A model generated the notes under the pieces. It ran no database searches and was not told the DNA's origin. It worked only from the letters and a program-made list of their open reading frames with translations. Below are positions 15,459 through 26,856 of a stretch of 39,797 nt of DNA, piece after piece. This DNA is from Gammaproteobacteria bacterium (GTDB lineage Bacteria; Pseudomonadota; Gammaproteobacteria; JAJDYQ01), in NCBI GenBank assembly GCA_022825085.1, contig JAJDYQ010000015.1:1-39797 (forward strand). The letters run 5' to 3'. Numbering within the stretch: the stretch's first letter is position 1; the number at the start of each line of letters is the position of its first letter. The position numbers and the translations under genes are program-made.

Positions 15459-16447
15459 GTGTAACTCCGGGCCAGAAACTGAGTCGTCATGAGCATCAGG
15501 GTCAACGCAAACGATAGTGCCAGTGGCCAGTGAAACAATGCCTTGATCGGTCGATAAATCCGGTTGTCGCTCTCCACAGGCTCCAGCCTGTCTATGATGC
15601 TGTAAATTTCTTCAAGTTCCTGCGTATTGCCGGCATGGAAGTATTGTCCACCCGTCTTCTGTGCAATCTGCGTCAGTGTTTTTTCATCAACACCGGATCG
15701 ATTGCCGACTCTGGACAAACCGAAGAAGCTGCCACCACGATTACGACCACCCGAACCGATACCGATGGTGTAAATTTTAAGCCCGTCCCGTGCGGCGATA
15801 TCAGCCGCCTTAAGCGGGCTGATTTCACCGGCCGTATTTTCACCATCACTGAGCAGGATCAGTATTCGGTCTCCGTCTTTATCTCTCAAGCGCTTTACTC
15901 CCAGACCAATGGCATCACCAATGGCCGTGCCCTGGCCTGCGATTCGGGTCACCGCCTCATTTAATAGTGTTATGACTGTCTGACGATCAAACGTCAGAGG
16001 TGCCTGCAGGTAAGCGCGAGAACCAAACAGTATCAGACCGACCCGATCACCGGTTCTTCGCCGAATAAAATTACCGGCCACCGCTTTGGTTGCCCTTAAC
16101 CGGTTCACGCGGGCACCCTCCAGGGCAAAATCACGCTCCTCCATACTGCCCGACAGATCCACCGCCAGCATGACATCCCGGCCCTCAATTGGCAGCTCAA
16201 TGGGATCACCCACCCACCGGGGGCTGGCTGCTGCCACCAGCAGAGCAAGCCATATCAACATACCGATGATTAGTCCGTTTCGCGGCAATATGTTACGACT
16301 CACATCAAGCTGACCCGGGCCGGCAAAATCATCAATAAAAGGCACCTGCAGGGCGGCCTGCGCGCTGTCAGCAGGACGCATGAAACGCCTGATCAGCCAG
16401 GGCAGAGGCAGCAGGGCAAACGCCCAGGGCCATTCAAATTCAAGCAC
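15455..16447 (-). CDS. batA: BatA-type VWA domain membrane protein
   Basis: The product is about 330 residues: an N-terminal hydrophobic helix (WPWAFALLPLPWLI), a second helix near 60-80, and a VWA domain with MIDAS motif AVDLSGSMEERDF and LLSDGENTAGE. A C-terminal membrane helix (WPLALSFALTLMLMTTQFLA) follows. The frame is open upstream to 16663, but that extension is antisense-like and lies inside the DUF4381 gene. The start is a GTG at 16447, which overlaps the preceding stop by eight bases and follows a GGGGGT purine stretch. The protein presumably forms a membrane complex with BatBC driven by the upstream MoxR ATPase. Confidence 0.87.
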   Translation of the reverse strand: MLEFEWPWAFALLPLPWLIRRFMRPADSAQAALQVPFIDDFAGPGQLDVSRNILPRNGLIIGMLIWLALLVAAASPRWVGDPIELPIEGRDVMLAVDLSGSMEERDFALEGARVNRLRATKAVAGNFIRRRTGDRVGLILFGSRAYLQAPLTFDRQTVITLLNEAVTRIAGQGTAIGDAIGLGVKRLRDKDGDRILILLSDGENTAGEISPLKAADIAARDGLKIYTIGIGSGGRNRGGSFFGLSRVGNRSGVDEKTLTQIAQKTGGQYFHAGNTQELEEIYSIIDRLEPVESDNRIYRPIKALFHWPLALSFALTLMLMTTQFLARSYT

Positions 16448-16922
16448 GATACCCCCGGCTACCGACCTGCAGAATCCAGTGCCTGCTGGTTTCCAGCAAT
16501 GCGTCCATATCAACATCCGGAACCGGTCGGTAAGCAGCATGGATAAACTGCTGACCGAGCGTATTATTAAAATATGGCCCTCCAGCAAGCCCGTCGAGGT
16601 GTTCAAGCCAGTCTTGCCCGGTGAGACCGGCCGCCAGACTGCGCGGTTCAACCGAGATGGCAACCCGTCTTAGCAGAACCGAGATGGCCCCGACAAGATG
16701 AGCATGGTCCGCGCCTTCCTGACAATGGTGTTCTATGCGTCCCAGCTCGCCGAGGGCCGCTCGCAGCACCGACAAACGACGGTGACGCCGGACAAGCCAG
16801 AACAACACCAGACAAACAGCAAGAATCAGCAGTGCCACAACGACCCACCAGCCAGGTGCCGGCGGCCACCAGCCGATGGATTCCGGCAAATGTATATCAC
16901 GCAGACCAGAATCCGGTTCCAT
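16440..16922 (-). CDS. DUF4381 family membrane protein
   Basis: DUF4381 proteins occur in MoxR/DUF58/VWA operons, typically between the DUF58 and batA genes, and have no proven function. This 160-residue protein has the family start RDIHLPESIGWWPPAPGWW followed by one membrane helix (VVVALLILAVCLVLFWLV). A cytoplasmic helical domain contains LLRRVAISVEPRSLAAGLTGQDWLEHLD. The ATG at 16922 sits two bases after the DUF58 stop; a TTG at 16928 overlapping that stop is an alternative. Confidence 0.88.
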   Translation of the reverse strand: MEPDSGLRDIHLPESIGWWPPAPGWWVVVALLILAVCLVLFWLVRRHRRLSVLRAALGELGRIEHHCQEGADHAHLVGAISVLLRRVAISVEPRSLAAGLTGQDWLEHLDGLAGGPYFNNTLGQQFIHAAYRPVPDVDMDALLETSRHWILQVGSRGYRA

Positions 16923-16924
16923 GA

Positions 16925-17854
16925 TCAACCTGCCCTGCTCGAATGCATCCGTTGTTTACCAAGCACATTTCTCAGTACGACGACCGGAGATTCATCGGTA
17001 CGGCAAACAATTTTTTTCATGCGCCCTCCACCGCAGACACGAGACAGGGCATTGGTGCGCTGCTGAAACTGCTGGCGATAAGCGATACGGTAGGCATCAT
17101 CGGCGGTATTGATATCAAGGCTTCTACCGCCAAGGCTCAAACGGTACCTGCCGGCCTGCGGAAGATCGGACTCCAGGCGATCATAGGCATGCAAAAGCAA
17201 CACCTCGGAATGCCGGGAAACATTGACAATCTCTTTTTGGGCACCCGCATCAAATCCATGAAAATCACTGATGACACATACCAGACTTCCGGGATGAACA
17301 ATGCGATGGAGACGATTAAAGGCCGCTTGCAGGGAACCGGGTGCCACTGGTGCCTGATCAGAGGTTCGGGAAAGGGTCCGCAGCATGTGCAGGACATTTT
17401 CCTTGCCGCGGCGGGGGCGAAACTCCCTGTGCTCAATATCATTAAATATCTCTCCACCGACACGGTCACCCTGCTGAGTAGCTGTCCAGGCAAGCAGAGC
17501 TGTCAGCTCTGCGGCGATGACCGACTTAAACCTGCCCTGTGTGGCAAAACGCATGGTGCTGCGATCATCCATGCTGATAAATACCGGGCGCTCCCTTTCT
17601 TCGCGAAACATCTTGGTATGTGCCGCCCCGGTACGTGCAGTGACCCGCCAGTCAATATTCCGCACATCATCTCCGGGCTGATAGACGCGGGATTCATCGA
17701 ACTCCATACCACGGCCCTTTATCCGGGAAAGGTAGTTGCCGGTCAACCGTGAGCCAATGCGTATGGAGCGTAGCTGCAGGGTTCGTGCATGACGGCTCAT
17801 ACCAATAAGCTCTGTCAGTGTTGTACGATCAGGATTGTAGTCGGCAGAAAGCAT
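16925..17854 (-). CDS. DUF58 domain protein of the MoxR-Bat operon
   Basis: DUF58 proteins carry a degenerate VWA-like fold and are constant partners of MoxR ATPases. From ATG at 17854 the product is 309 residues and contains the signature RGMEFDESRVYQPGDDVRNIDWRVTARTG-like block (split here as GMEFDESRVYQPGDDVR and IDWRVTARTG at about residues 49-76). The later blocks EERERPVFISMDDRSTM and LVCVISDFHGF also fit. No membrane segment is seen, so it is cytosolic. An in-frame ATG at 17893 overlaps the MoxR gene and adds thirteen unlike residues; the shorter start leaves 16 bases after the moxR stop. Confidence 0.9.
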   Translation of the reverse strand: MLSADYNPDRTTLTELIGMSRHARTLQLRSIRIGSRLTGNYLSRIKGRGMEFDESRVYQPGDDVRNIDWRVTARTGAAHTKMFREERERPVFISMDDRSTMRFATQGRFKSVIAAELTALLAWTATQQGDRVGGEIFNDIEHREFRPRRGKENVLHMLRTLSRTSDQAPVAPGSLQAAFNRLHRIVHPGSLVCVISDFHGFDAGAQKEIVNVSRHSEVLLLHAYDRLESDLPQAGRYRLSLGGRSLDINTADDAYRIAYRQQFQQRTNALSRVCGGGRMKKIVCRTDESPVVVLRNVLGKQRMHSSRAG

Positions 17855-17870
17855 AAGCCGGAACAGGATT

Positions 17871-18866
17871 TCAGGGCACCGCAACCTGCGCAATCAGCTC
17901 GGCAATAAAGCGATCCGTCGAAATGCCCTCAGCTTCGGCTTCATAGTTCAGGATCAGACGATGACGCATGACATCAAAAGCCATGGACTGGACATCCTCA
18001 GGGGTGACATAGTCGCGACCAGCCAGCCAGGCGTGCGCTCTGGAACAGCGATCCAGGGCAATCGAGGCACGCGGACTGGCACCATATTCTACCCACTGCG
18101 CCAGTTGCTCGCTGTACCGGTCAGGGTTGCGCGTGGCCAACACGAGCTGTAATAGATATTCCTCAACATTGTCAGCCATATGAATATCCAGTATCTGGTG
18201 CCGGGCGGCAAACAGATCCGCCTGATTGAGCCGTTCGACATCCTGTAAACCTTCCTCTGTCTCTCTGGCATCCTGCCGGGCGATCATCAGGATTTCCTTC
18301 TCATGCTCAGGTTCAGGGTAGTCAATAAAAACATGAAGCAGAAAACGATCCAGTTGCGCCTCCGGCAATGGGTAAGTGCCCTCCTGCTCAATAGGGTTTT
18401 GCGTGGCCATAACCATAAACAGATCAGGAAGCGGATAAGAGGTATTACCAACCGTAATCTGCCGCTCCGCCATGGCCTCCAGCAACGCTGACTGCACCTT
18501 GGCGGGTGCGCGATTGACCTCATCGGCCAGGATCAGATTATTAAACAGCGGACCTTGCTGAAAAACAAAACTGGCATCCTGCGGGCGGTAGATATCGGTA
18601 CCGGTCAGATCTGCAGGCAGCAGATCGGGAGTAAACTGCACCCGATGAAATTCACACTCGATACCCTCACTCAGGGCCTTGACCGCACGGGTTTTGGCAA
18701 GGCCCGGCGCACCTTCCACCAGCAGATGGCCGTTGGCCAATAATGCGATCAACAAACGACTTACCAGCTTGTGCTGCCCCACAATCTGCCGCTCAATACA
18801 GGCTTGCAGGGACTGAATCCGGACCTGCTGTTCGGTTGCCGGTTCTGAGGCCGTCAGTGTATCCAT
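17871..18866 (-). CDS. MoxR family AAA+ ATPase
   Basis: MoxR ATPases act as chaperone-like motors that work with VWA proteins to mature or insert cofactors in protein complexes. The 331-residue protein shows Walker A GAPGLAKT at 52-59, the Walker B segment LILADEVNRAP at 111-121, sensor motif MATQNPIEQEGTYPLPEAQLDRF-like (MATQNPIEQEG then YPLPEAQLDRFL) and the lid-domain GASPRASIAL. It is the first gene of the six-gene minus-strand unit ending in batD, all with short gaps or overlaps, which fixes it as one operon. The promoter should lie in 18867-19082, but I see no clear boxes. Confidence 0.93.
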   Translation of the reverse strand: MDTLTASEPATEQQVRIQSLQACIERQIVGQHKLVSRLLIALLANGHLLVEGAPGLAKTRAVKALSEGIECEFHRVQFTPDLLPADLTGTDIYRPQDASFVFQQGPLFNNLILADEVNRAPAKVQSALLEAMAERQITVGNTSYPLPDLFMVMATQNPIEQEGTYPLPEAQLDRFLLHVFIDYPEPEHEKEILMIARQDARETEEGLQDVERLNQADLFAARHQILDIHMADNVEEYLLQLVLATRNPDRYSEQLAQWVEYGASPRASIALDRCSRAHAWLAGRDYVTPEDVQSMAFDVMRHRLILNYEAEAEGISTDRFIAELIAQVAVP

Positions 18867-19082
18867 GTCTTAAATATTTTCCGATATTCGCGGAGAGTTG
18901 CTATTGACCAGCGGATAAAAAACAGGTTCATCGCAAAACACCCATTTTACACCATTTCCCATGATGACTCATTACCAAAGTCCTCCATGATCATCGCCAC
19001 CAGCCGGATCAATCCCAAAATATGGCAAATCCCTCCACACCGGTTAAAATTAAAATCGAATCATCCGGGCACAAACATACCC

Positions 19083-19394
19083 ATGAAAAAGCTATACACA
19101 GGAAAAAACGCCATAGAGATTAATCACCTGTGCGCCCTGCTGAAGCTGGAAGGCATTGAGGCACAGGTCAAAAATATCTACTCGGTATCTGCCTTTGGAG
19201 AAATACCCTACGAGGATTCCCTGCCACAGCTGTGGGTAGAGGACCGCGACCATGAGCGGGCTGCCGGTATATTAAGCCGCGAAATGTCGGCCGATGATGC
19301 CCGCCTTAAAACCTGGAGCTGCCCCCGGTGTCAGGAAGAAATTGATGGTGTTTACGGGCAGTGCTGGAACTGCGGATACATTGCGGAAGGTTAA
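19083..19394 (+). CDS. DUF2007 domain protein with C-terminal zinc ribbon
   Basis: From ATG at 19083 the product is 103 residues. The N-terminal part (KKLYTGKNAIEINHLCALLKLEGIEAQVKN...) is the small ferredoxin-like DUF2007 signal-transducing fold, and the end carries a CPRC...CWNCG zinc ribbon (about residues 79-98). An in-frame extension to 18987 lacks conservation. The gene ends 14 bases before the MurG-like gene, with which it is probably co-transcribed. A role as a small regulatory or protein-binding domain is likely; no substrate can be inferred. Confidence 0.82.
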   Translation: MKKLYTGKNAIEINHLCALLKLEGIEAQVKNIYSVSAFGEIPYEDSLPQLWVEDRDHERAAGILSREMSADDARLKTWSCPRCQEEIDGVYGQCWNCGYIAEG

Positions 19395-19408
19395 CAAGGA
19401 AAGCATCC

Positions 19409-20470
19409 ATGAGTAAATTCATCCTGCTGACCGGTGGAGGAACTGCCGGACATGTCACACCCAACATCGCCCTGATACCCCGCCTGCGGGCCGCCGGTCA
19501 TCACGTGGAATATGTGGGCACCTCAAGGAGTATAGAGCACCATTTGATAGAACCTTTGGAAGTACCGTTTCATATCATTGCAGCAGGCAAGCTGCGCCGC
19601 TATTTTAGCTGGCACAACTTCATCGATATCTTCCGTATCAAGCTGGGGTTTCTGCAGGCACTGCTACTGATGTTTAGATGTCGGCCCGACATTCTGTTCA
19701 GCAAGGGCGGTTTTGTTGCAGCGCCGGTTGTCTGGGCCGCATGGCTGTTCCGTGTGCCGATAGTGGTACACGAATCGGACCTGACGCCAGGACTGGCGAA
19801 CAGGCTCTCAATACCCTTCGCACAACGGGTATGCTACAGCTTCAGGGAAACGGCAGACCGTCTCCCGGCGAAAAAGGCCATTTACACCGGCATTCCTGTC
19901 CGTGAAGAACTGCTGAAAGGTGATCCCGACAAGGGGCGCGAAATACTCCGATTCGAAGAAAACAAACCTGTCCTTCTGGTTATCGGCGGAAGCCTTGGTT
20001 CTCAAGCCATTAACCGGGCTGTTCGGCAATCACTGGAAGAACTGCTTAAGAGTTTTAATATTGTGCACATCTGCGGCACCGGCAACAAACAGGAAACCCT
20101 GCTTACCTATGAAGGATATCGCCAGTATGAATACGTCAGCGACCCGCTAAAACACTTTTTTGCCGCTACAACGCTGGTCATATCACGCGCCGGGGCAACC
20201 ATGCTGTTTGAGCTGCTGGCATTACGAAAACCGCATTTGCTCATTCCGCTATCGAAAAAGGCCAGCCGTGGTGACCAGATACTTAATGCCGCTTCATTTG
20301 AAAAACTGGGCTACAGCATGGTTCTCCAGGAAGAGCGGCTGGATAAAAAGACCCTGCTGCAATCGATTCGGCAACTATATGAAGCACGCGACGACTATAT
20401 CGACAGGCTGCAGCGAGCTGACGAAGGACAGGCTCTGCACCGGGTATTGCAAGCCATAGCCGCACCATAA
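19409..20470 (+). CDS. MurG-like UDP-GlcNAc glycosyltransferase of the Gram-positive type
   Basis: MurG adds GlcNAc to lipid I to make lipid II at the inner face of the membrane. The 353-residue protein has the GT28 motifs GGGTAGHVTPN at 9-19, LFSKGGFVAAP at 97-106, HESDLTPGLANR at 121-132, GGSLGSQAIN at 193-202 and SRAGATMLFELL at 259-270. ASRGDQI follows near 285-291. These blocks, especially SGKLRRY-like GKLRRYFS, HESDLTPGLAN and ASRGDQI, match the staphylococcal/bacillar MurG lineage rather than the proteobacterial dcw-cluster enzyme. It is not next to any mur/fts gene. The start at 19409 has an AAGGAAAG ribosome binding site; the open frame to 19361 is inside the previous gene. It may be a second MurG or a glycosyltransferase with another acceptor. 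Confidence 0.88.
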   Translation: MSKFILLTGGGTAGHVTPNIALIPRLRAAGHHVEYVGTSRSIEHHLIEPLEVPFHIIAAGKLRRYFSWHNFIDIFRIKLGFLQALLLMFRCRPDILFSKGGFVAAPVVWAAWLFRVPIVVHESDLTPGLANRLSIPFAQRVCYSFRETADRLPAKKAIYTGIPVREELLKGDPDKGREILRFEENKPVLLVIGGSLGSQAINRAVRQSLEELLKSFNIVHICGTGNKQETLLTYEGYRQYEYVSDPLKHFFAATTLVISRAGATMLFELLALRKPHLLIPLSKKASRGDQILNAASFEKLGYSMVLQEERLDKKTLLQSIRQLYEARDDYIDRLQRADEGQALHRVLQAIAAP

Positions 20471-20494
20471 TCAGCCGCCCATACCAGAGAAGTC

Positions 20495-21376
20495 TTACTT
20501 CTGCTTTTCGGCAAAGTCCGGGTTGTGGATGGCCGGCAGACTTTTCAGATAGACGGCCATAGCCTTCAGGTCTTCATTATTCAGATGACTGGTACTGTCA
20601 TCGACCACCTCAGACATAAAGCCACCGGTATAGTCACCATCGGGAAGTGCTCCGGTCTCCAGAAAATAGACCATATCATCCACCGACCATTTGCCGATGC
20701 CGGTACTGCGGTGCGGCGTAATATTCGGAGCAGACTCCCCTTCTGCACCGTCCTTCGCTCCCGCCAAAAAGCGTGATGAATCCAGTGCGCCAAAGCGATT
20801 ACGCGGCGTATGGCACTCCGAACAATGGCCGATAGCAACCAGATAGCTGCCGCGGTTATATTCAGCATCCTTATCCGGCGCAATGGAAAACCCGGCCGGC
20901 TCGAAGAACAATCCTTTCCAGACTGCCACAGCCCCGCGCCACAGATACCAGGGCAATACATGCTCAAGGTTGGCAGCAGCGGCCGGCTTTACCGTGCGCA
21001 GATAGGCGGCAATCGCCCTGATATCCTCATCCCTCAGTCGGGAATAGGAAGTATAGGGAAACGCTGGATAATAATGGCTGCCGTCGGGCGCGATACCATG
21101 GCGCAATGCCCGCAAAAAATCATCATCCGACCACTGGCCGATACCATATTGCGGATCAGACGTGATATTCGGTGAAAAAAAGGTGCCGAAAGGCGTCCGT
21201 AATGCACGGCCACCGGCAAGGAAGCCACCTCCGCCGTTATCATGGTCGTCAGGGTTGGTATGACAGGAAACGCAGCCGGCGGCCCGCACCAGATATGCGC
21301 CCCTGTCAACCAGAGTATCACTGCCCCACAGCGGTGCTGCCGCAAACAGCGACAGCGAAAAAAACCATCGAGTCAT
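20495..21376 (-). CDS. Periplasmic diheme cytochrome c
   Basis: The 293-residue protein (ATG at 21376) has a signal peptide (WFFSLSLFAAAPLWG) and two cytochrome c domains. Heme-binding CVSCH is at 35-39 and CSECH at 185-189. Each is followed by a GR.L.TPFG / NRFGALDS.FLAG loop and a SPNITS / APNITP segment bearing the likely distal methionine partners. The pattern resembles the cytochrome subunits of gluconate- and alcohol-dehydrogenase-type complexes, but with two rather than three hemes. No dehydrogenase subunit lies nearby. It follows the cytochrome c' gene on the same strand by about 75 bases and probably shares its transcript. Confidence 0.9.
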   Translation of the reverse strand: MTRWFFSLSLFAAAPLWGSDTLVDRGAYLVRAAGCVSCHTNPDDHDNGGGGFLAGGRALRTPFGTFFSPNITSDPQYGIGQWSDDDFLRALRHGIAPDGSHYYPAFPYTSYSRLRDEDIRAIAAYLRTVKPAAAANLEHVLPWYLWRGAVAVWKGLFFEPAGFSIAPDKDAEYNRGSYLVAIGHCSECHTPRNRFGALDSSRFLAGAKDGAEGESAPNITPHRSTGIGKWSVDDMVYFLETGALPDGDYTGGFMSEVVDDSTSHLNNEDLKAMAVYLKSLPAIHNPDFAEKQK

Positions 21377-21451
21377 GCAGGACAGGCTATTCGTCTTTCC
21401 AGCGAAAGTCCTCGCGACAAGCCTTACAGCAAGTGATACATGCGCCATAAA

Positions 21452-21907
21452 CTAATGATTGTGCTCGTGCTTCTGACGAAAGTCCTCGTGACAACCCTTA
21501 CAGCCCTTACCAACCTCCCTGAAGGCGGCAACCACATCATCCTCACTACCGGTCTCTACAGCTTTGACAAAATTCTCGATGCTGGTCTTTGACTTGTCGG
21601 AGACCTCCCTGAAATCATCCCATCTCTCCCAGAGAATCTCTTTCGCCTCCGTCTCACCGAAATCAGAACCTTCAGGAAACAGCCCGGGAATATCCCGAGA
21701 CATTGCCAGCAAACCATCGGCATGAGCTTTCAGTTGATCCCGGTGTGAGATTTTGCCACGCACAATCAGGGCAGAGGCACCCATATGACCACCGATAGCC
21801 TTCATCACCGCCTGACGGTATTTGATCTGATTTTCGGCCTCGTCAGCCACGGATAAAGCCGGCAAAATAAACAGCAACAACGGCAATGACTTGAGTATGA
21901 ACTTCAT
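21452..21907 (-). CDS. Cytochrome c' (four-helix bundle, class II cytochrome c)
   Basis: From ATG at 21907, preceded by the strong ribosome binding site AAGGAGAG, the product is 151 residues with a signal peptide (FILKSLPLLLFILPALSVADE). The mature protein starts IKYRQAVMKAIGGHMGA, the usual first helix of cytochrome c', and carries a single C-terminal heme site CKGCHEDFR (136-144). These periplasmic proteins bind nitric oxide or carbon monoxide and are tied to NO detoxification or electron transfer. It lies upstream of the diheme cytochrome and is divergent from the protease gene across 145 bases. The end EHNH adds extra histidines. Confidence 0.92.
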   Translation of the reverse strand: MKFILKSLPLLLFILPALSVADEAENQIKYRQAVMKAIGGHMGASALIVRGKISHRDQLKAHADGLLAMSRDIPGLFPEGSDFGETEAKEILWERWDDFREVSDKSKTSIENFVKAVETGSEDDVVAAFREVGKGCKGCHEDFRQKHEHNH

Positions 21908-22052
21908 AAGATCTCTCCTTAAATATAAATGGCCCAGAGCAACCATTATAGCGATACAAACGGAAAATAAACCAATAATCAACGACACCGGGCCGGCACG
22001 CCACCTTGCCGGACAGTATGGCGATTTCTATACTTATGGCCCGAAGGCATTC

Positions 22053-24374
22053 ATGAGTAAACACACAACAACATATCTGGCACTATTTATGCTCGTTCTG
22101 ATGGCTCCCGGCGGCTGTGGTGGTGGCGGTGGAATGAACCGGCCCGATCCACCACCGGAAGAGTCCACTGTCGGGGAAAACAGCATCGAGCAGGGGCCCG
22201 CTTCCGATGAGTTCAACATGCAGGTCGAAACTCTGGCTGCCAGCTACCGGCAGGATGCCAGCTTCCTCAATCAGTGGGGCCTTCTTTCCATCAATGCTGA
22301 TCGGGCCTACGCCCATATCGACATTGCCACAGGCACCGCACCGGGCACCGGCATCACCATCGGTTTCATAGACACCGGCATTGATCAGGGACATCCCCTG
22401 TTTGAAGACAGCACCATCAACGAAGAATTTCTATTCAGTGCAACCGACGAAACCGGTGCACGCTTCTCACATGGAACCGCGGTAGCAAGTGTGGCCGCCG
22501 CATCACGGCAACCTCAATACACACGGGCAGCACATGGCGTCGCCTGGGGTGCCGATATTGCCATGTTCGCCATACCACTCGGCTCGGGTGGCGGCAACTA
22601 CAGGCCGACATCTACCCAGTCACTGGGTGACAGCGACGCTGACTTTGCAAATCTGTTCAACCACGCCCTGAACTGGCGCGACGGTCAACGCACGCTGGAC
22701 ATCCTCAATCTAAGCTTCGGGGCCAGAGGCATCATCGACAACTACAATGAACAACCCTTACGCACCAGCTTCCGCCAGACAATAGCTGCTCTGGCTCAGG
22801 CCGATGCCGATGATAAAGCTATCCTTGTATGGGCCGCCGGCAATGCCCACGGTGACCCCTGTGATGACACCGACGCCAGCTGGTGTGAAGATGAAGACGG
22901 CGACGGGAGAGGCATCGTCAACGCTGTTTCTGTTGAGCTCATGCCCGGACTGGCCGCCCGGATACCGGAATTGCGTGCCCATACTCTGGCAGTTGTGGCG
23001 GTGGCCCCGGATGGCACCATAGCCGACTTTTCCAATCGTTGTGGTATTGCTACCGACTACTGTCTGGCAGCGCCCGGCGAAGATATCGTGCTGGCCTACT
23101 TCGGTCGCAAACCACCAAACTGCAGCGCTGACTGTGACGGAGGACGGGGTACCGTGGTATCAAGAGGGACATCTTATGCCGCACCGATGGTCAGTGGTTC
23201 ACTGGCCCTCATGAAACAGCTCTTCCGTGACCAGCTTTCCAACACGCAGCTCGCCGCACGACTATTATTCACAGCCGACAAGAGCGGAATCTATTCCGAT
23301 CAGTCCATATACGGACAAGGCCTGCTGGACATCGGTGCCGCCACAACACCGGTCGGCATGACAACTGTTACGCTTGGAGATCGGGTAACTGATCCTGGAG
23401 TCGAACTATATAAAACCCGCATAGAGCTGGGGCAGGCATTCGGTGACGCCCTGCAACACTCACTTGCCGGTCAGGAAATCGTCACCTTTGACACGCTCGG
23501 CGCACCGTTCTGGTTTAAGCTCGACAAAATTACCACCACCGCACAAACACCAACAGCCTCGGCACGGCTGCATCGGTTCCTGCACCCCGCCGCGACAGGT
23601 GCCAAATACAGGTCAGCACCGCTACAGATCGGCCCTGTCAGGCATTTGATCCATTCGACAGACTCACCCGCCAGTGAAAATCTGGTCGGCCATCTTGCTC
23701 TTGTCGAGCAGGCTCCCGGCCTGAGCATCGGCGATACGAATAATATTGCCATTACTGCCTTCACCACAGAGGGCACATCCGCGCAACAGCCGGCGACCGG
23801 GGCGGCGCTTGCCTGGAAACCAACGGGTAGTTCGTTTAGCCTGCATGCTGGCTGGTTGGCAGAGCAACGAAGCCTGCTGGGAAGCACAGCTGATGGCGCC
23901 TTCGGGACGCTGTCCGGCAATACGGTGTTTACCGGTATTCAGGCAAATACCATGCTTGGCCACTGGCGACTGGGTGCCGATGCAGAGCTTGGCACAGTGA
24001 CCCCGGCTACCCGCAGTGGCATGATCACCGACACTACGGAATTACTGACCAGTTCATTCAGCCTGCGTGCCAACCGGGCAGTGGCCGACGGCGTACTGCA
24101 TCTTTCGCTGACACAGCCGTTGCGTATTGAAAACGGTCGCGCATCCTTGATGGTGCCGGCAGGCCGAACAAAAGCCGGGGGCGTAATACGACAACCTGTC
24201 CTGGCCGACCTGACACCCGATGGTCGGCAAATAGACATTGCCGCCGAATGGTATCGGCAGCTACCGTCCGGCGAGCTGCGCCTCGGCACTATCTGGAGCC
24301 ATGAACCGGGGCACCGTGCGATGGCTGCCCCGGACATGACATTGCTGGCCGGTTGGCGCCTGAGATTTAAGTAA
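22053..24374 (+). CDS. Subtilisin-like (S8) serine protease, lipoprotein autotransporter-like
   Basis: The 773-residue protein starts with a signal segment ending PGGC followed by a glycine run (Cys 22; the P at -3 makes the lipobox atypical). It has the S8 triad: IGFIDTGID (Asp 107), SHGTAVAS (His 140), oxyanion AAGN (Asn 264) and RGTSYAAPMVSG (Ser 374). Residues about 500-773 are rich in alternating beta strands (WRLGADAELGTV, ASLMVPAGRTKAGG, LLAGWRLRF), and the aromatic-Arg-Phe-Lys end recalls an outer-membrane barrel. The layout resembles NalP/SphB1-type lipoprotein autotransporter proteases that trim other surface proteins, although the C-terminal part is short and barrel-like character is inferred. 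Cysteines in the protease domain and an acidic DEDGDG loop suggest disulfide and calcium stabilisation. Confidence 0.85.
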   Translation: MSKHTTTYLALFMLVLMAPGGCGGGGGMNRPDPPPEESTVGENSIEQGPASDEFNMQVETLAASYRQDASFLNQWGLLSINADRAYAHIDIATGTAPGTGITIGFIDTGIDQGHPLFEDSTINEEFLFSATDETGARFSHGTAVASVAAASRQPQYTRAAHGVAWGADIAMFAIPLGSGGGNYRPTSTQSLGDSDADFANLFNHALNWRDGQRTLDILNLSFGARGIIDNYNEQPLRTSFRQTIAALAQADADDKAILVWAAGNAHGDPCDDTDASWCEDEDGDGRGIVNAVSVELMPGLAARIPELRAHTLAVVAVAPDGTIADFSNRCGIATDYCLAAPGEDIVLAYFGRKPPNCSADCDGGRGTVVSRGTSYAAPMVSGSLALMKQLFRDQLSNTQLAARLLFTADKSGIYSDQSIYGQGLLDIGAATTPVGMTTVTLGDRVTDPGVELYKTRIELGQAFGDALQHSLAGQEIVTFDTLGAPFWFKLDKITTTAQTPTASARLHRFLHPAATGAKYRSAPLQIGPVRHLIHSTDSPASENLVGHLALVEQAPGLSIGDTNNIAITAFTTEGTSAQQPATGAALAWKPTGSSFSLHAGWLAEQRSLLGSTADGAFGTLSGNTVFTGIQANTMLGHWRLGADAELGTVTPATRSGMITDTTELLTSSFSLRANRAVADGVLHLSLTQPLRIENGRASLMVPAGRTKAGGVIRQPVLADLTPDGRQIDIAAEWYRQLPSGELRLGTIWSHEPGHRAMAAPDMTLLAGWRLRFK

Positions 24375-24441
24375 AGTGGTGAGGCTTATCAAACCCTGCC
24401 AGATTCCGATGCTGCCGCTGCCACCGAATAGCCGCAGCACA

Positions 24442-26826
<2,385 letters not shown>

Positions 26827-26856
26827 CTAGAGGCACTGTCCGATTAGGTGAAACAT

